From Candidatus Omnitrophota bacterium (GTDB taxonomy: Bacteria; Omnitrophota; Omnitrophia; Omnitrophales; Aquincolibacteriaceae), in the NCBI GenBank assembly GCA_023247055.1, contig JAHFHF010000016.1:1-54983 (forward strand): 54,983 bases of DNA, written 5' to 3'. Below the pieces are notes generated by a model that was given only the letters and a program-made list of their open reading frames with translations, ran no database searches and was not told where the DNA came from. The position numbers were made by a program, and so were the translations under genes. Positions 44,501 to 48,883 of this stretch are shown here, piece by piece (positions within the stretch are counted from its first letter, which is position 1; every line of letters begins with the position of its first letter).

Positions 44501-47500
44501 CGACAGCGCTGCGTACATGACTGTCTCCGGCTCCGACCGGAGGCGGGAATGACACACTGCCAGCAGCGGTGTTGACATGACCGTCCTTTCCACCGCGAAA
44601 GGGCGGGAATGACGGAGCATAAAGCCAAAGCTTGTCGGCGTCAGGCACAGGCGATGCGCTGGGCGGCACGCCGGCTTCCGCCGTACGATCAGCGGTTTGC
44701 TGGGCGGCCTGCGCAGCGGAAAATTTTAGTTTCGCGACATTGTTGATTTTTTGGGCGACATCATCCGGAGATTGGTCCTTTCCAGCTGCAAGAATTTCCT
44801 GAATGACTGCAAAATCCTCACGGGTGATCAATGCCTGTCCATCCGAAGTCAATGCAAATACATGCCCGACGGCATCTTGAAGCACCTTTGCATTTTCTTC
44901 ATCTCGGGCCTCCCAGCCCATCTTGTGCAATTCGATGCCGGTCAGCGCAACTCCTATTTGCGATCTCGGCTCTTCGACAAAATTACCGCCATTTTCTCGG
45001 ATGTTTTCATAGGTGCGCCATAACCCATTTTCAATCGCTTCTAGATCGGTTAATGCGGATTTTGCTGCTGATTTCTCTAAGGCCTCGACGAGAGCAGTCC
45101 TTGCAAGATGCGCAGAAGCGCCGTCGTCTTGGATTCCTGCCAATTTTTCGAGCAGCTTACTCCGGGCATGCTCCAATTTTTCTTCCAAAGCCATTCTAGG
45201 AATCAAATTAAAAAAAATTCTCCCAAAACTTTCTAATGCTGATTGTCCGGCGGGCATATCACCGTTGGTATCCTCAAGCATTTCCATGGATGCGTCCCAT
45301 ATCTCTGGCAACCGCGCTATTCGCTCCAAAAGTATTATTTCTTCTAAAATCATCGCCAAATGGCGACGCACGACATGCGCTGTTATGCTATTTGAATTCA
45401 TTAGTTTCTTTGGAATGAGCAACAGCTGATCTAAACATTCGTCAATCTCAGGGGAAGAGGCTTCAGCCAATTTATACCGAAGTTCATCAAGCATTTTTAC
45501 GCCCCTCCCCCATTTATCCTCTTCGTCACTCGTCCATTTTTCATACGTTGCGATTTCATGCAGCAACTGTGAAAAATTCATGGGTTTGATTTCCGCATAA
45601 ATTAGTGAGTCACTCTCCATACTACGCACTTCAGAACGGGCGGAATTTTGTATCTGGCCCGCGATTTGGCGGATTTGGGCAGGGCTCATACGGCCGAAAA
45701 GATCGCGGATGGCTTGGGGGACTGCCGTACTCACCTGATCCACGGCCTCGCGAAAAGCGGCATAGTTTTCAAGTTCTGCAGCAAGCTGGACCGGGCTGTA
45801 AGCACCGCCAAGTATTTTTTGGAGTTCATCAACTTTTCCGGTAAAAACCGCTGTATCACCTTGCAAGAACTCCCGCAGGACCGGCCGAGGCGTCCCATGA
45901 AGGCGAATCAGCACGAGGTCGGGTGAAAGCTGCGAAACGGCCGTGCGATTCATTTTTTCAAACAGGCCGCTCACCGCCTGCGGCGTGATCGCGCCGGTTT
46001 GCCACAAGCCCTTCAGCCCTTCGCCAAAAATATTCAGTTTCACTTCGGCCGATTGTTTAAGTTTGTTGAAATAATCCGGCAAAAATGAATTCAATTCCTG
46101 CGCAAGGAGTTTGCGAATTTGCGCTTCACCCGCAGGAGCGCCAAAGGGCCCGGTATTTTCATACTGCTTTCGCAGGGCCTGCACGAGCGCATCCACGTAT
46201 TTCGTATAACTTCCGGCGCTAGTGATCCGGCCTTCGGCCATGGCATTTTGAATGATGCGGTCACGCCAGCGCTTGAGCGAAGGCGTCAGGTCGCGCGGGT
46301 TCAGTGACGCCGCCAGACGTGCCGCATAGTCCTGCGCAAAGGCATCCCATAAACTCCCCTTGAAATAATGCTGATACGACACCTGGCCAGCCATCACTTT
46401 GAGGTAATTCTCCCTGTTTTCTACAGCACCGATTTTGGGCGTGAGCAGGACATACGCCGTCTGCGACTGTTTCAACCGCTGTGTCATGCCCGCGGCATGA
46501 AACCCTCCGGTCACCACCACCGCAACTTTGGCATTTTCCCGCAGCATGATTTTTTCTAAATTGTCATAGAGGACTTGATCGCGGTTTTGGGCCATCGCAT
46601 AAAATCGGACAGCCGTGGAGTTCTTTTGTGCTTCTAAAAAAAATTCCGGCGACGTTTGAATCGATATCCATTCCCGGGGACTCAATTCCAGTTTTGCCAG
46701 TTTTTCCAGCAGTTCGAGCTCATAGAAGGCCTGCAACACTTTTTGTCCCGCAGCATCCGGCGCAAGCTTGCTGCGGAGTTCAGATTCCAGTTCTTTTAAT
46801 TCGTCAAAAAATTTTGTGCCTCTTAAGGATGCAAGCGTTGTCGAAACTCCCATCGCCTTTCGAAGAACGTCCGGAATCTCCAATGCAACGCGATGGTTTT
46901 GCGCAGCCTTGAAAATTTTTTCAGCCAATTCACCCGCTGGGACCATTCCGGTATGGTAGCCCTGCACAAGGCCATTGAGTTCCTTCAACTCGGCGGCGGA
47001 TAAGAGCGGTCTTAGCTGTTTTTTCGCTTTTTGCAGCAAGACTGTGGCGGCCTTTTTGACCGCTTCGCGCCCCGCCTGCTTTTCAGCCAAAAACATGCGT
47101 CCGGTTTTTTCCAGTTCGGGATATTTTCGCGCAAACAATGTCGTCTTAGTCGGTCCGGTATATCCCCCCCAAATTCCGCGAAGAGTCTTTAGATATTTGA
47201 TCAGCGAAATTTCTTCTTGCTGAAACTTCTCCATCGAACTCTGAAAACTGAGCGCCTCCGGCGGCAAAATTTTAGCAGCGCTCTGCCATAACTGCGCTTT
47301 TCTCTGATGCAGCTTTTCAACAGTTTGAGTTTCCTGACTCGCAGCCTCCAGAAATACGCGTTTGTTCTCCTCATAAAGCTTTTGGTCTTCCAATCCGCTA
47401 TAGCGTGTCGATTCATCTTTCCCCAAAACAGATGCCATTTCTCCGCCTGACAATTCGCCGCGCCGGGCATAGTCTTGAATGATTTTCTCTTTCAGGGCTT

Positions 47501-47897
47501 GGTCCGGAAATGCCCTGAAAAACAAGCTGTCCAAATCACCCTCGCCGCCTTCCAGTAGCACCCGATCCGCGCCGTATCTTTTTTGTAGATCTTCGATGAT
47601 TCCACGGATGTGCTTTTGAGCGTCAAAATTGGTGTGGGCGTCCTGGATATAAAAAATCAGTTTTTGGGGATCATCCGGACGGTAGACCTCTTGAATAATG
47701 CCAAGCTCCTCGGCAAGCCCCAGGGATCCAAGAATTGTCTTGGGATCCTTTGTCTCATGGCGTGAGGCGGGGCTTACCGAAAGAGGCATGGCGAAAAGAT
47801 TTTGGGCAGGAAAGCAGGAAAGGAGAAACGCCACAGTCGTAAAGACAGCGGTCAGACGGATTCCAATGCTATGAGGTGATATTTTTTGATTCGCCAT
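32133..47897 (-). CDS. Giant secreted-type protein, part 1: TraB-like head, helical beads, AAA+ modules 1-4
   Basis: This 5254-codon frame starts at ATG 47897 and ends at an in-frame TAA inside AAA module 4. Residues 1-36 look like a signal peptide (basic n-region, hydrophobic core about 13-29, LFA before Met37). Residues 37 to about 750 form a TraB/ChaN/EreA-like head (IQDAH at 84-88, GGFHAAG at 464-470). Residues 754 to about 3050 are seven helical beads, each opened by RSE(V/M/A)R. From about residue 3060 come a helical segment and AAA+ modules with P-loops at 3805, 4340, 4682 and 5136. The stop is probably not the natural end: the next codons continue the same AAA domain in the same frame (SGWRVGLSPALRSRF, aligning with the sibling SPAL-x-x-RF motif). 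I therefore read this and the 1-32132 frame as one gene. No Shine-Dalgarno is obvious before the ATG; the start is chosen from the signal peptide. Function unknown; ATP-driven remodelling of a partner is inferred from the AAA and MIDAS parts. Confidence 0.9.
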   Translation of the reverse strand: MANQKISPHSIGIRLTAVFTTVAFLLSCFPAQNLFAMPLSVSPASRHETKDPKTILGSLGLAEELGIIQEVYRPDDPQKLIFYIQDAHTNFDAQKHIRGIIEDLQKRYGADRVLLEGGEGDLDSLFFRAFPDQALKEKIIQDYARRGELSGGEMASVLGKDESTRYSGLEDQKLYEENKRVFLEAASQETQTVEKLHQRKAQLWQSAAKILPPEALSFQSSMEKFQQEEISLIKYLKTLRGIWGGYTGPTKTTLFARKYPELEKTGRMFLAEKQAGREAVKKAATVLLQKAKKQLRPLLSAAELKELNGLVQGYHTGMVPAGELAEKIFKAAQNHRVALEIPDVLRKAMGVSTTLASLRGTKFFDELKELESELRSKLAPDAAGQKVLQAFYELELLEKLAKLELSPREWISIQTSPEFFLEAQKNSTAVRFYAMAQNRDQVLYDNLEKIMLRENAKVAVVVTGGFHAAGMTQRLKQSQTAYVLLTPKIGAVENRENYLKVMAGQVSYQHYFKGSLWDAFAQDYAARLAASLNPRDLTPSLKRWRDRIIQNAMAEGRITSAGSYTKYVDALVQALRKQYENTGPFGAPAGEAQIRKLLAQELNSFLPDYFNKLKQSAEVKLNIFGEGLKGLWQTGAITPQAVSGLFEKMNRTAVSQLSPDLVLIRLHGTPRPVLREFLQGDTAVFTGKVDELQKILGGAYSPVQLAAELENYAAFREAVDQVSTAVPQAIRDLFGRMSPAQIRQIAGQIQNSARSEVRSMESDSLIYAEIKPMNFSQLLHEIATYEKWTSDEEDKWGRGVKMLDELRYKLAEASSPEIDECLDQLLLIPKKLMNSNSITAHVVRRHLAMILEEIILLERIARLPEIWDASMEMLEDTNGDMPAGQSALESFGRIFFNLIPRMALEEKLEHARSKLLEKLAGIQDDGASAHLARTALVEALEKSAAKSALTDLEAIENGLWRTYENIRENGGNFVEEPRSQIGVALTGIELHKMGWEARDEENAKVLQDAVGHVFALTSDGQALITREDFAVIQEILAAGKDQSPDDVAQKINNVAKLKFSAAQAAQQTADRTAEAGVPPSASPVPDADKLWLYAPSFPPFRGGKDGHVNTAAGSVSFPPPVGAGDSHVRSAVGAVSFPHVSGGNLETRRSEVRVKAFSEMSLEELLLQMSEMLTTVKHQITSHDLNAALEKKVNAENAKTVMEALFKALDQIQGPDNREPNIWTTMASVAKVIDPASLLLIREKLTDVFDETEERLKKNDDITLFNLSFAADTMTVIAERAPNGELPVLQVALISAAGKIFGNNGDTNRARSSIFWALKKVLERIDPVYLIQAKPVLLSALKEVNRGYPNPMGNSEMMGIAQSLSVLALRLAEVWNPEDAMNENLLGLFNLKTDKGESLFAQYGDFDRVVDILRSGRQEQLTSYRDQLLVSDKAAAQMVERTQRPDEPFEPKKSADESLWLLGSTARLGAGAGGAAASRSEMRDKEFSEMDQNELLAKLENFEAKDVEDADVLMEIFKALQRTIETAKEPELSRTISELIRLRKKMDAASADRSNVIKIAVMNRMMHGIGSLFFEIAMQEKLSPKIYSEMATELSQNFYAMRDRPDADSARHSTATTLRVAATKMDRRKLPAIIDVMLDILDDSVSLDQATAESNFGRVAGVLEAVPGRVEANRLPGIADRLIQGFDSFDSSSLERTGAAYDVQMKIAAALTRVNEYISVERLPKIAEALVRGLESIIRLGGKAGDANQARMTTAWALGAAAERMPSKELPPIFDILLKSLTTIAGENEDDDYAEKALHWTAQNLALVMLKQEGYVYVIKNNIREALSGVLVFEQNGHRLITDEEITHIRDQILIPGKKEAAGWIIEKLEKFKQGMQARAVSAQRMTEGTSETGPQTKPMPQAGDSSLWLAEKSTRSEVRMMNFSEMSVDELLLRLTETLKYNFEHSAIHDQLSEKVTAENAKTVMNGLFQELDGIKQTGSKEYDIWKTMTSVAEKIDPDELLAIKQKLCEFFDKLDKHMYYNFLTDLSAVEAGVRTMGAVALRIAPDELPSIQTALINLAERIQGQDSNKNNLRASIFRALQTVLKEIDPAYLSEAKPILLSSLKKVNRENPNSMGKVEISYIAHALSVLALRLAEIWDPAEEIDENLLELFKSKTNKDESLFAQYGDFDRVVDILRSGHLQQLSAYRKQLLAFEQAAVQMAERTERTEQPDAPKKSGDIDLWFTAAAIGAAGARLAPIARSEARRRKKPAIKGEYLHQKPLLELAEEFENVSPDFVMRYLKRYEAVSDILFDRIVGENERARNNKEGDAILFILIKAIPVFKNAQAWVVLNNLEQSTNELFEAHYFQQQAAKPRVAAAKALNKILRIILSHHKEDQMPSILQELDEAAEPFLPKDIAGFTTRAENFAQKLKARFQSQEKIIKDISVELPPVASPRDASDIWLQESAPQKIRSEVRTGVGELEGMSLLELAQELEGITPDLVNTYESYYSRTAALLENEIGSISLSKPSKKDSPNSEMADQIMQILIRAIPVYESTGRSAAGVRSLTKAIESISPYLSMPGRKTAALFVLEKIRFTWSALSDDIRDFFHALRPVLESALSSQDQKELTRIFLNVRAGAKKFENSFGVERDTRSGLKSLFVSRYLGWELKTPKVKAAAKKTLEEIVERIFDRKQEGEILSIMAELDEASAPFLPQDIAGFTKIVRNFAQNLDARFESQEKAVDQASGEQVLPDAPSSNSGIWLQKGGRSEVRSPLFDEPEEEALDVQAQELIRQFEAIRGDTLEKAKERYRVLQGLEPLIKAAHGKVKLASMMLETLDRLLGNDDKKDELRSMIALSFHNLIMNFYPASGNAEIVWPWKKAVEVLAASFRRIENDPSVAHAFIAKHEIASVLQSLVLMEKKMGADDFDLLISIFLKGLEFCKGELDEGERLTMSGGLAVIVMRKTGLLIPGEPRVEMGPVLEYLEEFLFPVVSEDEEAGVLFPRYGSVERVIELITEGNADPELIRKKLQAYRSEILAHDKADKDAALRADQPGVERGPSGPASDLWFRKPRPRSEVRKESYAKQIEVFKAEVLQDAQKLGVRILAANYLALKHTQGDLPKEKNTLEEKIESKIKDPEERKAFVARLRVLLNLEWLGRPFVENFDRSGFMRLELNRYQDYRAMVEVFKTADLEEIAQPDLRLFTKRLKTLLQLRMFFSASQQIYDSSLVEFIANTVIGDDTGMAEYLTALDPNQTFEDLLRDWSAQTQKYYSSRQEGIRALWDTLRLYERVYPEFNSGSRAGLIAQDFQMILTDPREKILKRLEVHGGMEKLKQIADGTLIVSGEGYMLTPEEVQQQLAKNKALLDKVYPEVDRPNAKQEKEKILADIEENLQKRLKPQPQDEIRANAKKTIENILRMDPTDHPGARGLAEKSAVHMRDMLTVKLLGIPRTISADEKAALIKKNPDGRYTDIVNQLFWQEFFRLTEHTLVKLQEPALLNQAPQEQILAGIAEIVKTAKGNFRRIITELVTEDGKYAKLVNHDVERFKQIGVIIGFTGPEGFEKIPFQQLRDTYGFAAGSVEETHLLGIIAQISRTAKEGTAGLIEEAFGRYGSTAKKGLDDLNKLLQVFSYFVRVVNFHADFEKAVLEGDIGKINNETYFVSLRDLKRSLEIIRKNYAKGMDIRDAAASAVKRRYFNRLSVQDRGFVRDLMAKHRLIHEKDLMDFDYVIEGYQNGSTEVRIYQKRKPSQTWYQKREVRPGHFEMVPISEKLAESKLLLKIPIEKPLENVDPNIIFNETTRRNLAAILDGLEVQEGNKFNPVMEFGPTAGGKSTLAALAAKVLGVGYTRIQINDRTDEFDLFGSFQPHEINITLEMTIRRLEEALRSKQFSELEEIFSRLRTGKEGHFWKEFFSDERKRKILEQKGIEPDEARRQAVHKRVEKFLQRYIAEAKQLLGYEAQEQLLLNAKLPDSERNASLAAFRQQHQLEYEAVKKIKSVAYMLDHEVGLRFVEGRFLKAYRQGNVIHLLDEVNLANEEMLGVLYQLLTLGYLEFNGEVIEPANGQKARIIVTANPSSYSGRKRMSEAFMNRFEIVYIDEMTDEEMRDVLAGQIKAELIESGKYTVKDFARSGMEDAEAWNKRINEIFMKEYGVTRQSLRLLAAVQRKLNSILASGSFPRMGQDSNYVFTLRNLKRIYADVKERRAAGLPVTLETWIREAYAEYSGVLVRSDRYLTFPKKQEVKGEEEKSKAELDPHSLFDDPDYRSIRSVFTTFMGDHLKKKSGQHDWDAFDELIRKEFETIPYEYDEKEARIVLDQLLTQGKKSNEPSPIQPLIGVESAKLIWLQILKGLRGNIPTLLLGQSGGGKTEMIGDLVNRLGWKYRSVSLGDATLESLIGTMEYDRVERRFVYRAGILVKAMQEGSVLVLEELNMAKSGILEILNEYFDEGTFTNPFTLEKTVVHPDFRLFATMNPIQGQTGTNGGRVSLSPALHNRFREVWVPHQKSPEEMGQILQGRMEQTGIGTVSQQTREKIRNFFTAYSEAFKDTTDPAYFTSLRDLMRIIRIMAYLMRETGMNEEDALGRAVQRIYAMRMQTGQDRAVVMELVKAVGIKPAKEGHLRYAYEDGELRVYDEKMLVARHKTDSIKARLAGSLTDEQLQKEIREASLVESPRTKRYLLALLESLAVPDEEMAKGKFNPIFLLGETAGGKSSLARYVSSVVLGQDYTRIQFNERTDELDLFGSYEPREIVMDLDRAYRVVQNAMEQGLWIKVKKALKMWKTGILTGDDRTELESFEDYQTEKRGQDAQAAAQIGQILQAASQAETAENAQARAEAQKRLRVIAYLIENNFMNVELEFREGRLLSALRRGDTVVLDEINLANEEVLAVLYQFLTLGYVEYYNKDTREIEKIVPAAGFKLIATANPATYSGRNRLSEALMNRFEIMFVENMDAKEMAAILAGENKDKPVFVNEKKLRQIFETLAALQVNLNENLKNGNFPNVGGDSRQGYMFTLRNLKRVVRSTEELLQSGDSSPPAALLLQQAYLQYQGILGRSDAEIKLLQTLFTGKDFFPGFTPDLKISFDEVTHNNKKALNIGGFVIERRAYEAMTLDGQYYPAEPGGSHDADVIEELEEGEQTNLIRLAVAQGLLDPRHAVLLIGQSGGGKTEIIGDLARRLGWRYRSVSLGNATIESLLGTYVMDRETKKFRYVPGILVQAMREGTLLVLEELNMAPSGLLEILNEYFDEGSFTNPMTGQREPIHPNFRLFGTMNPEKGVTI
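32815..34010 (-). other. AAA+ module 3 (odd type)
   Basis: P-loop GETAGGKS at 33854-33831, then RIQFNERTDELDLFGSY, Walker B VVLDEINLANEE, TANPATYSGR, SEALMNRFEIM, and lid YMFTLRNLKRVVRS. Closely parallel to module 1, with a different sequence in the long insertion (Ala/Gln-rich coiled coil). Confidence 0.87.
34180..34985 (-). other. AAA+ module 2 (even type)
   Basis: P-loop GQSGGGKT at 34880-34857, then SVSLGDATLESLIGT. Walker B is VLVLEELNMAKSG, with Glu in place of the usual Asp. Then FATMNPIQGQTGTNGGR and SPALHNRFREVWVPH, and a lid YFTSLRDLMRIIRIM. It follows module 1 after a linker rich in Lys and Glu. Confidence 0.88.
35250..36612 (-). other. AAA+ module 1 (odd type)
   Basis: P-loop GPTAGGKST at 36485-36459, then RIQINDRTDEFDLFGSF. 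After a long coiled insertion comes Walker B HLLDEVNLANEE, sensor-1-like TANPSSYSGR and arginine-finger-like SEAFMNRFEIV. The lid has YVFTLRNLKRIYADV. This is the dynein/midasin/MoxR-like AAA_5 pattern with a canonical Asp-Glu Walker B. The insertion between P-loop and Walker B is much longer than in even modules. Confidence 0.85.
36613..38738 (-). other. Helical segment before AAA1, with an orphan AAA lid-like stretch
   Basis: About 700 residues after RSEVR without a P-loop. Near 36990-36880 it has YFVSLRDLKRSLEIIRK followed by AASAVKRRYFNRL. This matches the lid that follows AAA2 (YFTSLRDLMRIIRIM then AVQRIYAMRM) and AAA4 (YYTSLRDAVKIVDLM then ALRRIYYQRL). An even-type lid therefore precedes AAA1. 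The rest is not recognised. Confidence 0.5.
38739..39656 (-). other. Bead 7
   Basis: RSEVR, acidic lead, then ELIRQFEAI and helices. YG-tail: RYGSVERVIELITEGN, LQAYRSEIL. The junction ADQPG..SDLWFRKPRP precedes the RSEVR that opens the AAA block. No Gly/Ala-rich stretch here. Confidence 0.6.
39657..40541 (-). other. Bead 6
   Basis: RSEVR, then SLLELAQELEGITPDLV, helical core, and the tail LPQDIAGFTKIVRNFAQNL, close to that of bead 5. The junction is SGIWLQKGG. Confidence 0.6.
40542..41174 (-). other. Bead 5 (paralogue of bead 6)
   Basis: Shortest well-formed bead, about 211 residues. RSEAR, then LLELAEEFENVSPDFV. DLAGF-type tail: LPKDIAGFTTRAENFAQKL. The junction is SDIWLQES. It shares head and tail with bead 6 but lacks about 80 residues of the middle. 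Confidence 0.6.
41175..42152 (-). other. Bead 4 (paralogue of bead 2)
   Basis: RSEVR followed by NFSEMSVDELLLRL. Collinear with bead 2 to the end, including the YG-tail (QYGDFDRVVDILRSG is identical in both). The junction is IDLWF, then a Gly/Ala-rich stretch (TAAAIGAAGARLAPIA), then RSEAR. Confidence 0.65.
42153..43463 (-). other. Bead 3
   Basis: RSEMR, then EFSEMDQNELLAKLE and a long run of HEAT-like helix pairs (ANQARMTTAWALGAAAERM is a typical unit). EGY-tail: MLKQEGYVYV, LITDEEITHI, ILIPGKK. The junction is SSLWLAEKST before the next RSEVR. Confidence 0.6.
43464..44453 (-). other. Bead 2 (paralogue of bead 4)
   Basis: RSEVR is followed by AFSEMSLEELLLQM and helical repeats. YG-tail: QYGDFDRVVDILRSG, then YRDQLL, Pro-rich stretch and ESLWLL. 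It matches bead 4 along its whole length, for example NAENAKTVM against TAENAKTVM and RARSSIFWAL against NLRASIFRAL. A full-bead duplication with one bead between the copies explains this. Confidence 0.65.
44454..45638 (-). other. Bead 1
   Basis: Opens with RSEVR and is helical throughout. It ends in an EGY-type tail (MGWE, then ITREDFAVIQEIL, then AAGKDQS) and the junction DKLWL. A block of palindromic repeat, translated as VSFP..GG..DSHV, is inserted between the Trp motif and the next RSEVR. Confidence 0.6.
44466..44615. repeat. VSFP palindromic repeat, three units
   Basis: Three cgggaatgac units in a row, reading SFPPFRGG, SFPPPVGA and SFPHVSGG on the minus strand. Located in the junction after bead 1. 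Confidence 0.8.
45639..47897 (-). other. Head domain: signal peptide plus TraB/ChaN/EreA-like fold
   Basis: The first 36 residues have a hydrophobic core and a possible signal peptidase I site after LFA (residue 36). An LLSC tetrapeptide ending at Cys28 could instead be a weak lipobox. After it comes FYIQDAHTN (residues 82-90), then VLLEGGEGDLD, and near residue 464 VTGGFHAAGM. A QDxH near the start, an acidic strand end and a late GGxHxxG are the pattern of the TraB/ChaN/EreA (TIKI) superfamily, whose members include haem-binding proteins, esterases and proteases. The exact activity cannot be told. The rest, to residue 753, is helical and not recognised. The domain ends in the first RSEVR. 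Confidence 0.55.
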
Positions 47898-48025
47898 GAG
47901 ACAATATGCTTTTTAAAATCTCTAACTAAAGTATGCTTGGGGAACGGCCTAAATACAAGGGAGGGAAAGATAAAAATTTGGGCTGAAGATAGCCTCTAAC
48001 TCACTGTCAAATATAGAGTTATAGA
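47898..48025. other. Gap between giant gene and uvrC
   Basis: 128 bases, AT-rich, holding the putative promoter at 47930-47958. I see no hairpin with a T-run and no RNA gene. Confidence 0.6.
47930..47958 (-). promoter_or_regulatory. Possible sigma70-like promoter of the giant gene
   Basis: On the minus strand TTGTAT (47958-47953), 17 bases, then CATACT (47935-47930). A start about 47923 would give a 5' leader near 26 bases to ATG 47897. Each hexamer departs from consensus, so this is tentative. Confidence 0.35.
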
Positions 48026-48883
48026 TCAATCGTGCGGCTGGCTTAAAAAAAAGGCGTGAACCCGCTTTGCAGAAAGGCGGTCCATACTAGGGAGAGACGC
48101 CAATGTTTCGAGCGAGCTTTGGCTCAAGGCTGCAATGGAATCAAAATGACTCAGCAGGATGCGCTTGCGCTGCTCACCGATCCCCTCGATTTCATCCAGC
48201 ACGGAGAGCGTCAACTGCTTTTCTTTGAGTGTGCGGTGATAATTGACGGCAAAGCGATGCGCTTCGTCGCGTACTTTCTGCAGAAGATAGAGCGCCGGAT
48301 CGTCTTTGGAGATACCCAAATCCCGCGCCGCAAAGGCCCCGTCTTCAACCGAGACGCTGTAAATGGTTTCAAAGCGCTTGGCGATGGAAATCAGTTTAAC
48401 GTTCTCAAACCCTTCCTCGTTCAAGACCTCAAAGGCCGCGTGCAGATGCCCCTTGCCGCCGTCAATCATGATCACGTCCGGAATAAAGTTTTCACGGCCT
48501 TCCTTAAGCCCGCGAAGCATGCGCCTCAAGGCTTCCTGAATCATGGCATAATCATTGATCCCTTCCACGGTCTTGATCTTGTAGCGGCGGTAGCCCAGCT
48601 TGTCCGCCAGTTCGCGGTAAAAACTGACCTTGGATGCCACGGCTTCTTCTCCCTGAACATTGGAAACATCAAAACAAACAATTATTTCAGGAATTTTTTC
48701 CATACCGAGCAGCTGCTTTAATCGCAACGTGGCTGAAAGCGCTGCTGAGGCACCCGGTTTGCCCGGCGAGAACCGTCTTTTGCGCAGGCGCGAAAGCGCA
48801 TCGATTTGCTCCTTGTAATATTGCGCGTCTTCAAAACGCAGTTCGTCGGACGCCTGGCGCATGCGGTCCGTCAGGTAATCCAT
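48026..48883 (-). CDS. uvrC: UvrC, C-terminal part (UVR, RNase H-like, HhH)
   Basis: Excinuclease subunit C makes both incisions in nucleotide excision repair with UvrA and UvrB. This frame holds the UVR helix pair that contacts UvrB (DRMRQASDELRFEDAQYY), then the RNase H-like nuclease with CFDVSNVQGEE, MIDGGKGHLHAA and RDEAHRFAVNYHR, which carry the acidic and His catalytic residues. At the end is a helix-hairpin-helix (LDEIEGIGEQRKRILL). The ATG at 48883 is unlikely to be a true start. The upstream frame ends 13 bases inside this one, and adding one T to the GTTTT run joins them as GKKVFMDYLTDRM. The joined protein is about 490 residues, shorter than the usual 600, because the segment between UVR and nuclease is nearly absent. 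Confidence 0.9.
   Translation of the reverse strand: MDYLTDRMRQASDELRFEDAQYYKEQIDALSRLRKRRFSPGKPGASAALSATLRLKQLLGMEKIPEIIVCFDVSNVQGEEAVASKVSFYRELADKLGYRRYKIKTVEGINDYAMIQEALRRMLRGLKEGRENFIPDVIMIDGGKGHLHAAFEVLNEEGFENVKLISIAKRFETIYSVSVEDGAFAARDLGISKDDPALYLLQKVRDEAHRFAVNYHRTLKEKQLTLSVLDEIEGIGEQRKRILLSHFDSIAALSQSSLETLASLPSMDRLSAKRVHAFFLSQPHD

Noticed and set aside
47811..47825. Lipoprotein signal (LLSC) at the giant protein N terminus
   Set aside because: Leu at the -2 position of the lipobox is uncommon and a good signal peptidase I site follows a few residues on. Kept as an alternative but not called.
48871..48883. Programmed -1 frameshift in uvrC
   Set aside because: The site reads AAG AAA GTT TTA, with no X-XXY-YYZ slippery heptamer in phase and no obvious following structure. 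A lost T fits better.
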